64,000 nt of DNA from positions 114,027 to 178,026 of the IMG/VR virus record IMGVR_UViG_3300010885_055964. One strand, 5' to 3'. Position numbers and translations under genes: made by a program. The notes below the pieces were generated by a model. That model was not told the origin of the DNA. It searched no databases and worked only from the letters and a program-made list of their open reading frames with translations. This document shows positions 18,301-26,955 of this stretch, one piece after another. Origin of the DNA: a virus. Each line of letters starts with the position of its first letter. The first letter of the stretch is position 1.

Positions 18301-18775
18301 ATACTGGCGTAGAGCTAGGTTAGCTAAGGATAGTCCGCTAGTAAAAATTCTGTCCGATGCGGGATTCCACATAGAGCCTGATGTTAAGGATCAGGAACGT
18401 ACTGTGGTAGTTAAATTCGGCGTGAGCGACGAAAGGGTCAAGCCGGTTGATCAAGTATCTATGTGGGAACAGATGGCTAATGTTGTAGATTATCAAAGGT
18501 ACTGGGCAGATAACCAAGTATCATGCACCATCAAATTCAAACCAGGTGAGGCTGGGGAGATCCCACGTATTCTTGAAACATATGAAGACCAGCTTAAAGG
18601 CATAAGTTTTTTGCCTTTAAGTAATCATGGTTATGCTCAAGCTCCTTATGAACCATGTTCGCCGGAAGAAGTAGAAAAATATAATGCGAGATTAGGCAGC
18701 ACAGATTATTCGACATTTACCGGTCATGATGCTGAAGGCGCTAAGTTTTGCGATTCGGATAAATGTACCATATGA
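15344..18775 (+). CDS. rtpR: Adenosylcobalamin-dependent class II ribonucleotide reductase (RtpR type), intein-containing
   Basis: Reduces ribonucleoside triphosphates to deoxyribonucleotides for phage DNA synthesis using coenzyme B12. Without the intein the protein is about 734 residues, close to the 739 of the Lactobacillus monomeric enzyme. Visible features are the LPPGRGLWMMGTDFMWKRG segment, the first redox cysteine in NNCGF, the NPC-LEQ site with the radical-carrying cysteine (codon 17888), the paired cysteine 11 residues later, and the C-terminal CDSDKC pair used for re-reduction. The intein interrupts NP/C exactly at the radical cysteine. I chose GTG at 15344 because GGAGAG lies just upstream; TTG 15332 and ATG 15374 are alternatives. 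The class II enzyme works with or without oxygen. Confidence 0.92.
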   Translation: MSVNIKNGPSMKSTNDVSEEYFGHIYTNNDSPFKLDTDFIAIYANQKPNFGFNGLGEFVYYRTYSRLLADDIKERFIDTLIRVVEGCYEIQRRHCKKMHIPWDYDKAQKSAQEMFVRMWNFKFLPPGRGLWMMGTDFMWKRGSGALNNCGFVSTDDAIESDPAEPFCFLMDMSMLGVGVGFDTKGAGKITIKKPCQSTTYIHQIQDSREGWVESVRFLIWSYTKYSENGVVEFDYSLIRGPGSDIKGFGGKASGPAILQELHDLIRGHLAKRVGTTLSSVDITDLMNYIGRCVVAGNVRRTAEIAFGEPDDTSYCSMKNPLATLEESDVGKFYEITGNLYSLNRSTAELNDFADNDGGYVIPIDRLLPAIETWNALNHHRWSSNNSIFAYVGMNYDFIGKQIAANGEPGLMWLNNMRDYGRLIDGRQPGIDGRVKGGNPCFTGDMRLLTEQGYVKLYDLWLSGGSHEYYGTDDAIAKYGSQKIVNNRGVVMASNVYRTGTAVRTYRVRFSDNSYINATAGHTMIRLNRKASKNAGKTKYEEQRVALKDLNIGDMIPLNNSVSFGSFHNPTYAELAGWCIGDGSLSKIVFHSIPIKADGQIKTECTCYESDIHEARPRIVGLLQELYLAYNLSSSQQPSYAGWNTKQDQDHFEQCMQGSKVLGRLLRSDDVVTGDKHKVPVSVWGGTKATVAAFIRGFASTYGSVQTSNTKHSISVRIKQSNEKMLQDCRLLLNQFGIASTVHKRHGAMKQLLNDGKGDKKLYNRKPGYELIISGTKQVDKFIHDIGFIQPSKSAKAIEWLTRHRGSNNSNTGQYVKVVSVEYIGEHDTYCLTEPGDNRVVIEGLQVGQCLEQSLESYELCNLVETFPANHEDADDYMRTLKFAYLYAKTVTLLPTHNPRTNQVTLRNRRIGLSQSGIVQAFAKFGRRAILNDFCDAGYNEIRRWDQVYSEWLCIQNSIKVTSVKPSGTVSLVAGATPGIHYPEASTYWRRARLAKDSPLVKILSDAGFHIEPDVKDQERTVVVKFGVSDERVKPVDQVSMWEQMANVVDYQRYWADNQVSCTIKFKPGEAGEIPRILETYEDQLKGISFLPLSNHGYAQAPYEPCSPEEVEKYNARLGSTDYSTFTGHDAEGAKFCDSDKCTI
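16661..17887 (+). mobile_element. Intein in ribonucleotide reductase, with decayed LAGLIDADG endonuclease
   Basis: A 409-residue in-frame insert. It begins with CFTGDMRLLT (block A) and has TAGH in block B. It ends VVIEGLQVGQ before cysteine +1, giving a Gly-Gln C-terminus instead of His-Asn. Removing it restores the continuous reductase motif GGNPCLEQ. An endonuclease-like middle has ELAGWCIGDGSL as its first LAGLIDADG helix. The second helix reads FIRGFASTYGSV, with tyrosine where the catalytic aspartate belongs. Splicing motifs look intact; homing activity is probably lost. Confidence 0.88.
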
Positions 18776-19607
18776 CAGCGGGGCAACTATCGTGTTATGC
18801 CAAAGTAGGGGTCGTGCTAAATGGGAACCCGCTGAAATACGTTCTCTGAAGTTATTAGTACAGGGTGTACGAAGTATATCTATTCCAGGTAGATCTAAGC
18901 AAGCGATACAACGAAAAATCAAAGCTTTAGGATTAAAGAAAGATAGACGGTATGAACTATGGACAGATCAAGAAATCGCCTCGCTAAGATCAGGGGTATG
19001 CATAATAGGCAGATCTAAGGCATCTGCCCTAAACAAAAAACGTAAGTTAGGTCTATATAAAAGAGCACCCAGATTCAGATGGTCTAAGCATAACATTGAA
19101 ATATTGAGACAGGCACATGCTGCTGGCAATAGTGCAAAAGCTATTCACCATAAACAAATACTGCCAATACAATATTCTATTAGTTCGATACAGAAGAAAT
19201 TATGCAGGTTGGGTTTAGCTCGTAATTTACCAAAATATAAGAAATTTAACTCGGTCACTAAGGATATATTCGTTAAATTTATTACAGATAATTGGGTCGG
19301 CCGTTTGCCAGACGAATTGGCTCAAATGTGGAATCGATGCAATGCATCATACCCTGTTACTGCTAGAAGAGTGATTATGTATCTAACTAAATTAGGAGTA
19401 AAGGTAGCATGTTATGAGATGGGACGTATCAGGAAGTTAAGACAATATGAAAATCAGATAAGAACTAGTGGAGAATATAATCCTACAGATGTTAACGATA
19501 AAATAAGATGGAATAGGGCTGAGTTAATGGCTTGCAGATTAGCTAATAACCAAGATATATGGAGTGGTTTACAAATGGCTTCTTCTATTAATATAGAAGA
19601 GGACTAG
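18726..19607 (+). CDS. Myb/SANT-like repeat DNA-binding protein
   Basis: A basic 293-residue protein overlapping the 3' end of the reductase gene. Three similar units are visible in the first half, each with an aromatic W, a helix, and a C-terminal K.K.LGL: KWEPAEIRSLKLL..IKALGL, LWTDQEIASLRSG..RKLGL and RWSKHNIEILRQA..CRLGLA. This is the pattern of Myb/SANT-type helix-turn-helix repeats. The second half is basic and unassigned. No good ribosome binding site supports the first ATG, so the start may lie downstream near GTG 18790. Role: probably DNA binding or regulation; a degenerate homing-gene DNA-binding domain is an alternative. Confidence 0.55.
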   Translation: MMLKALSFAIRINVPYDSGATIVLCQSRGRAKWEPAEIRSLKLLVQGVRSISIPGRSKQAIQRKIKALGLKKDRRYELWTDQEIASLRSGVCIIGRSKASALNKKRKLGLYKRAPRFRWSKHNIEILRQAHAAGNSAKAIHHKQILPIQYSISSIQKKLCRLGLARNLPKYKKFNSVTKDIFVKFITDNWVGRLPDELAQMWNRCNASYPVTARRVIMYLTKLGVKVACYEMGRIRKLRQYENQIRTSGEYNPTDVNDKIRWNRAELMACRLANNQDIWSGLQMASSINIEED

Positions 19608-19653
19608 TAACTATTGAACTTGGCAAAATCGGGCGATTCCGTATTCGATTGAT

Positions 19654-21252
19654 ATGAGAGCCATAATACGTGACAATAAATGGATTTGGTTTGATAATAT
19701 AACTGATGCCGAAGAGGAGGTATTATGGGCTCAGTTCAGTGTGACTAAGCCTGGACTGTATATTGACCCTTCACAAATGGGTAATTGGGATGGAATATAT
19801 AGGAAATATAATAGAGCAAAAAGGAGGATGGCCAGGCCTCTTTTGAGCATGCTTCGTGGGGTATGTGACAAATTTAATATACCTCTAGTAATAAAAGATG
19901 AAAGACCTAAATGGCCTCACTATAAGTTAGACCCAGAAAAAATCGATGAAGATTTATTGCCCGGCATCAAACTAGACCCACATCAAATAAGGTCAATACA
20001 AGCTGCGTGTAGGATAGAATGTGGTATTATAGATATTCCTACTGGTGGCGGCAAGGGTGAGATCATCGCAGGGATATGTAAAGCTATAACATGTCCTACT
20101 GTGGTAATAGCTGACCAACGTATCGTTGTTGAGCAGTTAAAAAGCAGGTTGGAATTACGAGATGTGATTGACGAGGTGGGATTATTTTATGCAGGAGTAA
20201 AACCAGATGGTGAGCAGATAGTAGTCGGAACGATCCAATCGCTGTCTATGTCTTCTAAGCCCCCAAAAATGCCAGAACGTACTGCAAAGGACCATGATAA
20301 GACGTATGCTAAAAAGTTAGAAAGATGGGAGTCATCATATAAGGGGTATAAGACTAGAAAGCGAAATTGTAAGTTATTGCAGCAATATGTAAAAGATGCA
20401 GAGATGTTATTAGTAGATGAATGTGATAAAGCCACTTCTGATCCATTCAAGAATATGTTTAGATATTTATTTAATGGAAGGCGAAGGTATGGATTTAGTG
20501 GTACACCATTTGATGAATCAAAACCTGTAGAAGGAATGGTGATGCAGGAGCATTTAGGCTCCATCATCGCAAAAGAGTCTAGGCAAGAACTACAAAGAAT
20601 AGGAAGAATAATACCTTTTGACTACCATATGATAGCATTCGGTTTAGAAGGAGAGCTAAACAACCGAGCAGCGTATGATATAGCATATAAACAATGGCTT
20701 GTAGATAACGAGAAATTCCATCAGTTAATATACTCTATATGTAAAAAATATAGTAAAGAAAAAGAAGACGGGACATTAATTTTAGTCGACAGGGAGAGCT
20801 TAGGTTCGCATATTGAAAACATATTAATTGAGAATGGGATCACTGCCCACTTCATATATGGAAAGACTGATAAACGTCGCCGAAATGAAAGGTTGCGGGG
20901 ATTCGAAAATAGGGAATTTAACGTACTTATAGGGGGTAAAATAATCAACCGAGGTTTGGATCTCAAAGGCGGATGTGAGAATCTGATAGTTGCTACTGGC
21001 GGAAAATTAAGATCGGACTTCGTGCAAAAGGTCGGTAGAGCTGTCAGGCACAACAGACGTGGGCGAAGCAGAGTTTTTGACTTTTTCTTCAGGTGCAACA
21101 AATACTTGTATGACCATTCGCGATCAAGGCTCAAGGCCATGATAGCTGAGGGTTATACAACCACCGTTCATTTTCCAGGCGGGGGCATTGATGGTGAGCG
21201 ACTCGTCAAAAGCAGGTTCAGAGTCCCTAGAGGAATTATGTACAGGACCTGA
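19654..21252 (+). CDS. uvsW: UvsW-like superfamily 2 DNA/RNA helicase
   Basis: A 532-residue SF2 helicase. Motif I is PTGGGKGE (about residues 129-136), motif II is DECD (about 254-257), motif III is FSGTPF, and the motif VI-like GRAVRHNRRGRSRVFDFF lies near the end. In T4, UvsW unwinds R-loops and remodels replication forks, helping the switch from origin- to recombination-dependent replication. The N-terminal 100 residues would be the UvsW double-stranded-DNA-binding part. The end overlaps the sigma-factor gene by about 60 bases. Confidence 0.82.
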   Translation: MRAIIRDNKWIWFDNITDAEEEVLWAQFSVTKPGLYIDPSQMGNWDGIYRKYNRAKRRMARPLLSMLRGVCDKFNIPLVIKDERPKWPHYKLDPEKIDEDLLPGIKLDPHQIRSIQAACRIECGIIDIPTGGGKGEIIAGICKAITCPTVVIADQRIVVEQLKSRLELRDVIDEVGLFYAGVKPDGEQIVVGTIQSLSMSSKPPKMPERTAKDHDKTYAKKLERWESSYKGYKTRKRNCKLLQQYVKDAEMLLVDECDKATSDPFKNMFRYLFNGRRRYGFSGTPFDESKPVEGMVMQEHLGSIIAKESRQELQRIGRIIPFDYHMIAFGLEGELNNRAAYDIAYKQWLVDNEKFHQLIYSICKKYSKEKEDGTLILVDRESLGSHIENILIENGITAHFIYGKTDKRRRNERLRGFENREFNVLIGGKIINRGLDLKGGCENLIVATGGKLRSDFVQKVGRAVRHNRRGRSRVFDFFFRCNKYLYDHSRSRLKAMIAEGYTTTVHFPGGGIDGERLVKSRFRVPRGIMYRT

Positions 21253-22216
21253 AGATATAACCACAGAGAGTGATGATACTCCTGTAGATACCCCAAACAT
21301 AGAAGCTGTGATAGGAGAGATTAAACTACCGCAAAGGAAATTATATTTCATAAATGAGATAGTAGAATGGCAATTAACTAAATATATTTGGACTGGCTGT
21401 ACAGATATCGAGTTACGTGATCAAATAATGTCCAATGCTACTGAGTTAATCAGGCAGATAATTAGAAAACAAGGCCTTCATACGATATATCCTGGCCAGG
21501 ATGAGTCCTCTTTTGCCGATCTATTACAGACTGCTTGGGTGCAGATAGAGCGAACACTATACAAGTATCGGGCAAGACCGCATTGCCGTTGTTGTTATAA
21601 CCCAGACAACCCAGCTAAATCTCTACTATATATGCCAACTGATAGGGAATATGGCATTAAAACGCTAGACGAAGTCATCGAGATGCATAATGGCAGGAAG
21701 TGCCCACATTGTCAATCTAAGTTAACCGTGGGTCCTATATTAGAACCAGTACAGGATTTCTATGCTGGGTCTGATACTATTTTATTTCGTGGCATGTCCA
21801 AAGTGTTTAATATGTGGTCACAAATAGCAAGAACAGTAATACTTGCTTATATAAAGAAAGAAGGTCGTGATAGAAAGAATTCGACATCATATGTGACTCA
21901 TTTGGGTAATAAATCTAGACCGATGAGCGATATAATGATCAGATTTATAAGCGAGGCTAAATTAATATGCCAGTATAGCAGTGATCATTTACAGATCATC
22001 GAAGCTATAGAATGGCTAATGTACAATGATGAAAGACCACATGACGGAACTATAGGTAAATTGGTGGAAAAGACAGGATTATCTAGAGCCGTAATAACAC
22101 AATTTATGCGGCTGATCAAGTTAAGAAGCCTCGAGTTTACTGATTCTCCAATAAATAAAAATATATTAGAATTAAAAGATAGGAGAAGGATTAATATGGA
22201 CTTCGATGATGAATGA
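21191..22216 (+). CDS. 55: gp55-like late sigma factor with zinc-binding insertion
   Basis: A 341-residue protein. DLLQTAWVQIERTLYKY and FNMWSQIARTVILAYIKKEG look like the two halves of sigma region 2, as in T4 gp55. They are separated by an insertion with four cysteines arranged as CCYNP and CPHC (also HCRC), probably a zinc ribbon. The C-terminal part (IGKLVEKTGLSRAVITQFMRL) looks like a helix-turn-helix, which T4 gp55 lacks. gp55 directs host RNA polymerase to late promoters with the sliding clamp. ATG 21191 lies after a GGCGGGGG stretch; a TTG three bases earlier is also possible. It overlaps the helicase gene. Confidence 0.72.
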   Translation: MVSDSSKAGSESLEELCTGPEDITTESDDTPVDTPNIEAVIGEIKLPQRKLYFINEIVEWQLTKYIWTGCTDIELRDQIMSNATELIRQIIRKQGLHTIYPGQDESSFADLLQTAWVQIERTLYKYRARPHCRCCYNPDNPAKSLLYMPTDREYGIKTLDEVIEMHNGRKCPHCQSKLTVGPILEPVQDFYAGSDTILFRGMSKVFNMWSQIARTVILAYIKKEGRDRKNSTSYVTHLGNKSRPMSDIMIRFISEAKLICQYSSDHLQIIEAIEWLMYNDERPHDGTIGKLVEKTGLSRAVITQFMRLIKLRSLEFTDSPINKNILELKDRRRINMDFDDE

Positions 22217-22234
22217 TCCTGCAAATATATTTAT

Positions 22235-23026
22235 ATGGCTACAGATTTAGTTACGAGTTGTTGTGGCCTCCCTATCGCTGATTGTCAGGGGTGCCCAGAT
22301 AGAATGTCATTAATTACCAAGGAAGAGTATATGAGCAATATCAATGTTATAGCCAAGAAAATAGGCGTAAAATGGGAGGATGTAGAATTTACTAAAGAAC
22401 ATTTAGAATTAGGAATAATTGCGGAGATGAAGCAGTCAGAAGCTCTAGCGATTAAAACCAAAGAACAAGCAGCTGAGGCTGCTTTAGCTCATCTAAAAGC
22501 GGACCCAAAATATTATAATAAAAGCGATCAGATAGCAGAATCGACTATATTATCGTCAGTATTGTTGAAGATAGAGAATAAGACAGTCAGTATTGATGAT
22601 TTTAATCAACTAATTAAAGAAGCAACTCCTGCTTCGGTCGTCGATCGTGTACGACGTAAGATGAATCCTAATAATAAGAGAAAAAGACGTAAGCATGATG
22701 CTTCAGGGCACGCACCTGGGCTGCCTAAGTTAGCAGCCAGGATTAATCCTGCGAGAAAGCGACCTAATAGAACACAAATGCAGCATGGTGGCAAACAAGG
22801 ACATAGAAGAAGCACCAGAACGCAGAGAAGAAATAGTCAGAAATCTAAAATAGCAGAAGCGATCCTATTTTTTAGGACGCATATGGGCAAGGTAATCGAT
22901 GATCAGCAATTAGTGAAGCTAGAAAATCGACAAATGCTTAAAAAAGTAGCCACAAAACTAATGTCTAAGCCTAATGCTAATCGTGATTGGTTATGCGATT
23001 TTATGAACAAGGTGGACAATGGTTAA
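22235..23026 (+). CDS. Hypothetical protein with DUF5661-like start and basic centre, 263 aa
   Basis: The early segment (IAKKIGVKWEDVEFTKEHLELGI) is reminiscent of the DUF5661 pattern found in phage structural proteins; I have not verified this. A cysteine cluster (CC..C..C) lies in the first 20 residues. Residues about 145-205 are extremely basic (RKRRK, KRPNR, RRSTRTQRR), suggesting nucleic acid binding. The last 60 residues are helical. It overlaps the next gene by eight bases and sits two genes before terminase. Confidence 0.5.
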   Translation: MATDLVTSCCGLPIADCQGCPDRMSLITKEEYMSNINVIAKKIGVKWEDVEFTKEHLELGIIAEMKQSEALAIKTKEQAAEAALAHLKADPKYYNKSDQIAESTILSSVLLKIENKTVSIDDFNQLIKEATPASVVDRVRRKMNPNNKRKRRKHDASGHAPGLPKLAARINPARKRPNRTQMQHGGKQGHRRSTRTQRRNSQKSKIAEAILFFRTHMGKVIDDQQLVKLENRQMLKKVATKLMSKPNANRDWLCDFMNKVDNG

Positions 23027-23567
23027 TATGGATGATGATCTACAAGATCTATTCGACCAGCTAGACAATAATGATGTGCAGGCACCAGCCGATAAATCCT
23101 CGTCTGTAAAAGAGACCGGCAACGTGGGCAACGGTGCACCTACTGCATTAAAACCTATAGAAGATATCCCATCTACGTTGAATAGTCCTATAATAAGTGA
23201 GCAACCACCTACGGTGGATATAGCTAAATATTTGGATAAAATGGAGGTCGTATCTGATGAGGTATTGCAAGCATGTAGATCTGATAGAGCAGAGGCCCAA
23301 GAAGTTATAAATATGCTTCGTGGACAATGTGATGAAGCTCACAGTAAAAATCATCCGCCAGCAAGAATGTATGTGGATGGGCTAGTTAAAGCTGTAGAGG
23401 TCAAAGCTAATATTAATACTAATGCGGTAAAGGTCATGGAAGGCGTGGCTAAGATGATAGCTGCCACCAGGTCTAGCTTGAACATAAATAATAATACACT
23501 CAATGTATCTACCACAGAGTTGGATGAAATATTAAACGGGCCAGTAAGTACAGAAGAACTAGACTGA
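23019..23567 (+). CDS. Putative small terminase subunit (position-based)
   Basis: A 182-residue protein overlapping the large terminase start by one base. It has a proline-rich, acidic N-terminal 65 residues, then a helical domain (about 70-150) and a short asparagine-rich beta segment. Small terminases recognise DNA and stimulate the packaging ATPase. Here the call rests on size, helical character and position directly before gp17, not on a motif. Confidence 0.45.
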   Translation: MVNMDDDLQDLFDQLDNNDVQAPADKSSSVKETGNVGNGAPTALKPIEDIPSTLNSPIISEQPPTVDIAKYLDKMEVVSDEVLQACRSDRAEAQEVINMLRGQCDEAHSKNHPPARMYVDGLVKAVEVKANINTNAVKVMEGVAKMIAATRSSLNINNNTLNVSTTELDEILNGPVSTEELD

Positions 23568-26500
23568 TGGTCAGATTAAATACTCAACAACGTGAGATCA
23601 TAAGAAGATCACAGCAATCTGTGAGTTGGTGGTTGAGTAACTTCGGGAGGATTAAGCATTCTTCTGCTGGAATTCTCCCTTTTAGGCCTTTTAAATATCA
23701 GAAACATGCTATTCAGTGCTTTCGTAAGAATAGGTTAAATATATTTAGAAAATGTAGACAGTCTGGAATATCTAAAATATCTGGTGGATTCGCTACGTGG
23801 TTTGCAATGCTTCATTCACATAAGACAGTATTAATAGTGTCTCGTAAAAATGACGACGCTATGGGTTTTTTACGTGATCATATAGTGTTTTTATTTGAGC
23901 ATCTGCCTCCATGGATGCAAGATGTATGGGCACCCAAAAAACAGAATGAGCATGAAATAATATTTCCCAATGGATCTAGAATACAGTCATTAACATCTCA
24001 TCCAGAAGTGTTACGAAGTAATTCTGCTTCGCTGAACATCATAGACGAGGCAGCATTTATACAGGGCATGGACACGATGTGGGCAGCAGGATGGCCATGT
24101 AGTAGGGGTGACACATTAATCCAGACTAAAGATGGACTGATAAAAATAGAGGACATAGCTGCTGGTGGTGATCCATGGAAAGATATTGATCTAATGGTGG
24201 CGACAGATGATGGATTTAAGCACAGCAACAAAGGATATGTTTCAGGTAAGAAGCCTACTACTATAATAAATACATATCTGGGTTTCGAATTTGAAGGTGC
24301 TGATCACCATCAAGTAAGAATAATAAATGATAACGGTGATTATGTCTGGTCTAGACTGGATAGCATAAAACCTGGTGATACTATAGTATCAGTGCCGGGA
24401 CAATATGTGGGAGCCAGAAGAAAATTATCTAATGATATAAAACTAGATGAACAGCTAGCAGAAATAATCGGATTATATATTGCAGAATCAGGCGGCACCA
24501 CCGAAAATTTGAGACTCAATTCGGCAGAGTTCTCGCAGTTTATGGTAGCCAATGGGCTAAATAGTAAGACATGCCCTCAAGATGCCCAGATACCTAGTTT
24601 AATACTCAAATCAGATGAACCAGTATTATGTGCTTTTTTGAAAGGACTATTCGATTCAGATGGATGGTGTTATCAGAGCGCTACGAACCTCAAGTTAGGA
24701 TTTAGTACTACATCTTTAAAATTAGCAGAACAAGTTCAAATATGCCTTCACGCCCTAGGTATAATCTCACGCAGGAATTATGTAGACAATATTGAATCTA
24801 AGAATGAAGACAGATATTCAAAAGACCCATACTGGCGAGTAGAAATATGGGATGCACATAGTAAGTTAGTTTATAGACAGAAAATAGGTTTTATCACTCA
24901 AAGAAAACAGAAATGTCTTGATTCGTTTAAAGGGAGTAATGAATACTCTGATATAGCCAATGTGAATTTGGTCAGAGAGTTCGCATTAGCAGCTAAGAAA
25001 GCATTATTGAATGATGGCTCATTTAGGAATTGTAAGGATAGCAGAAAGTGGAACATTTATAAGATAGCCAGAGAAGGCAGAGTAAGATTGTCCGTGGTAA
25101 GGGAATTGAGTGAAGAGTTCGATCTGCAATGTAGATTATCTGAGTATGTTAGAAAAGGATATTATTTTGATATAGTGACTGAGATAAGAAATGGAGAAGA
25201 AGATCTTTATGATATATCAGTACCAGGTAACAATACATATTTAGCAAATGGGATAGTTAGTCATAACACGTTGCAGCATGGTGGTAACGCGATAATAATT
25301 AGCACCACTAATGGTATAGGTAATTGGTACTGGTCTACTTGGACTGATGCAGTAGCTGGTGTGAATGGCTTCAATCCTATCAATGTGGATTGGTGGGATA
25401 TGGATTGGGCTATAGAATACAAAGATGCAATATCTGCAGAGTGGAAAAGAATAGCTCCTTGTGATGATATTCGTAAATGTACTGATAGTAAAGAAATAAG
25501 TAAATATGGACCTTATTGGTCTCCTTGGTTAGAAGTACAGTACAATGCATTACAACAGCAAGGAGACGGTTGGAAATTCGAACAAGAGGTGCTAGCTTCA
25601 TTCATAGGATCAGGCAATACGGTTTTATCTAAGGATGCATTATCACATGTACAGACCACGATTAAAGAGCCCATCCAACGTGTCGCCGGTTACCAAACAT
25701 ATGTGCATCCAGTAAGTGGTGAGGTAGAGGATATCAACTTTGATTTTGATGACGCGGAACAAGGCCTATGGATTTGGAAAAAACCAGTAGCAGCTCAGCC
25801 TATTAAGAGGAAAGGCAATGAAGTCATACATCCTGGTTCATCTGCCCATTCCTATGTGATGGGAGTAGACATAGCGACAGGCAAAGGCCGAGATTTCAGC
25901 ACTATAGAAATATTCGACATAGATGAAATGGAGCAGGTCGCTGAGTTTATGGCCAGATGCCTGCCAAGGGAACTGGTGAAATATATCGACAGAATAGGCA
26001 GATTATACAATTGTGCTTTGGCGGTCGTAGAGCGTAATAATGGTGGTGACACACTAATAGACAGCTTGAGATATGATGTAATGTATCCTAGGATATGGAG
26101 GAAGAAGGATATAAATGACAAGCCAAGAATAAGTGATGGTGGTCAGAGATCTTTGAAGGTATCACAGTATGGCTTTTCTACTAGCTTAGCTAGTAAGCCG
26201 ACCTTGAATAAATATCTTATAGATTATATATCGGCTACTGAAGGAGAAGGATACAAGATCTATAGTGCAAGATTACTGAAGCAACTACAGATATATGTTA
26301 GAAAGAGGGATAGAACTGGGAGAGATACGAATAAAACAGAGGCCGAAGATGGTGCCGGTAACTTTGACGATTTGGTCATAGCTACCGCTTTGTCGCTGGT
26401 GGGTGCCTCAGACGCATTTGTGGTGGATAGTTCTAATTTATTACCTACTGGTAGTGCGAATGATTTCAGTCCTGGTATAAATGATCGGATAGCCCAGGGT

Positions 26501-26689
26501 AAAGAGAAGCATTTCATAGAGCAGGGTGGTCAGACTCTATTAATGCCAGTGATACTACCACCAGATGAAATACCAGATGTAAGCAGACAAAGATACTTAG
26601 ATGAATACACTATCCAGCTAGGCGGTATACCGGTAAATACAGGTGGGCCAATTGTTATCCCTAACAAAGAATATTTTAAAGGTAAATGA
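23567..26689 (+). CDS. 17: Large terminase subunit (gp17-like), intein-containing
   Basis: The packaging motor ATPase and nuclease. A variant Walker A reads CRQSGISK (about residues 63-70). Walker B is IIDEAAF (D160, E161), and STTNG after the intein is the coupling motif. The C-terminal RNase H-like nuclease shows YVMGVDIATGKGRDFS, then AVVERNNGGD and NFDDLVIATAL. With the 390-residue intein removed the mature protein is about 650 residues, normal for T4-type terminases. The start ATG overlaps the previous stop (TGATGG) and the end overlaps the next gene by four bases. Confidence 0.92.
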   Translation: MVRLNTQQREIIRRSQQSVSWWLSNFGRIKHSSAGILPFRPFKYQKHAIQCFRKNRLNIFRKCRQSGISKISGGFATWFAMLHSHKTVLIVSRKNDDAMGFLRDHIVFLFEHLPPWMQDVWAPKKQNEHEIIFPNGSRIQSLTSHPEVLRSNSASLNIIDEAAFIQGMDTMWAAGWPCSRGDTLIQTKDGLIKIEDIAAGGDPWKDIDLMVATDDGFKHSNKGYVSGKKPTTIINTYLGFEFEGADHHQVRIINDNGDYVWSRLDSIKPGDTIVSVPGQYVGARRKLSNDIKLDEQLAEIIGLYIAESGGTTENLRLNSAEFSQFMVANGLNSKTCPQDAQIPSLILKSDEPVLCAFLKGLFDSDGWCYQSATNLKLGFSTTSLKLAEQVQICLHALGIISRRNYVDNIESKNEDRYSKDPYWRVEIWDAHSKLVYRQKIGFITQRKQKCLDSFKGSNEYSDIANVNLVREFALAAKKALLNDGSFRNCKDSRKWNIYKIAREGRVRLSVVRELSEEFDLQCRLSEYVRKGYYFDIVTEIRNGEEDLYDISVPGNNTYLANGIVSHNTLQHGGNAIIISTTNGIGNWYWSTWTDAVAGVNGFNPINVDWWDMDWAIEYKDAISAEWKRIAPCDDIRKCTDSKEISKYGPYWSPWLEVQYNALQQQGDGWKFEQEVLASFIGSGNTVLSKDALSHVQTTIKEPIQRVAGYQTYVHPVSGEVEDINFDFDDAEQGLWIWKKPVAAQPIKRKGNEVIHPGSSAHSYVMGVDIATGKGRDFSTIEIFDIDEMEQVAEFMARCLPRELVKYIDRIGRLYNCALAVVERNNGGDTLIDSLRYDVMYPRIWRKKDINDKPRISDGGQRSLKVSQYGFSTSLASKPTLNKYLIDYISATEGEGYKIYSARLLKQLQIYVRKRDRTGRDTNKTEAEDGAGNFDDLVIATALSLVGASDAFVVDSSNLLPTGSANDFSPGINDRIAQGKEKHFIEQGGQTLLMPVILPPDEIPDVSRQRYLDEYTIQLGGIPVNTGGPIVIPNKEYFKGK
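24098..25267 (+). mobile_element. Intein in large terminase, LAGLIDADG type
   Basis: A 390-residue in-frame insert starting CSRGDTLIQT (block A) and ending LANGIVSHN before threonine +1, a standard His-Asn end. It lies between Walker B and the TTN motif, so the uncut protein cannot hydrolyse ATP correctly. Two LAGLIDADG helices are visible: EIIGLYIAESGG (Asp replaced by Glu) and AFLKGLFDSDGW (intact). Compared with the reductase intein this one looks more complete and may still home. Confidence 0.9.
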
Positions 26690-26946
26690 ACATGGATGAT
26701 GTAGGCGGTATTAAATCTACTGAGCTATGGTTGACAACTATTTCTGGAGTCGTGCAGGTGATATTGGTATCAGCAGCACCATCATATACCTCAATATCTA
26801 TATCTGTCTGCTTGACTGTGACCGCATCTGTATACTTAATATGTAGAACATGTTTTAAGATAGCAAAATTAAAATATGCTCCTGATTCAGCAGTTGAATT
26901 TTCGGCTAGCAAACTAGACAAACCCAAACAAACGATAATCGACTAA
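26686..26946 (+). CDS. Small membrane protein, 86 aa
   Basis: Two hydrophobic segments are visible (about residues 15-35 and 38-57), with a cysteine pair after the second and a charged C-terminal tail. Start ATG overlaps the terminase stop by four bases. Size and topology would fit a holin or anchor, and it precedes a papain-like protease, but there is no sequence proof of a lysis role. Confidence 0.6.
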   Translation: MNMDDVGGIKSTELWLTTISGVVQVILVSAAPSYTSISISVCLTVTASVYLICRTCFKIAKLKYAPDSAVEFSASKLDKPKQTIID

Positions 26947-26955
26947 AGGTGTGAC

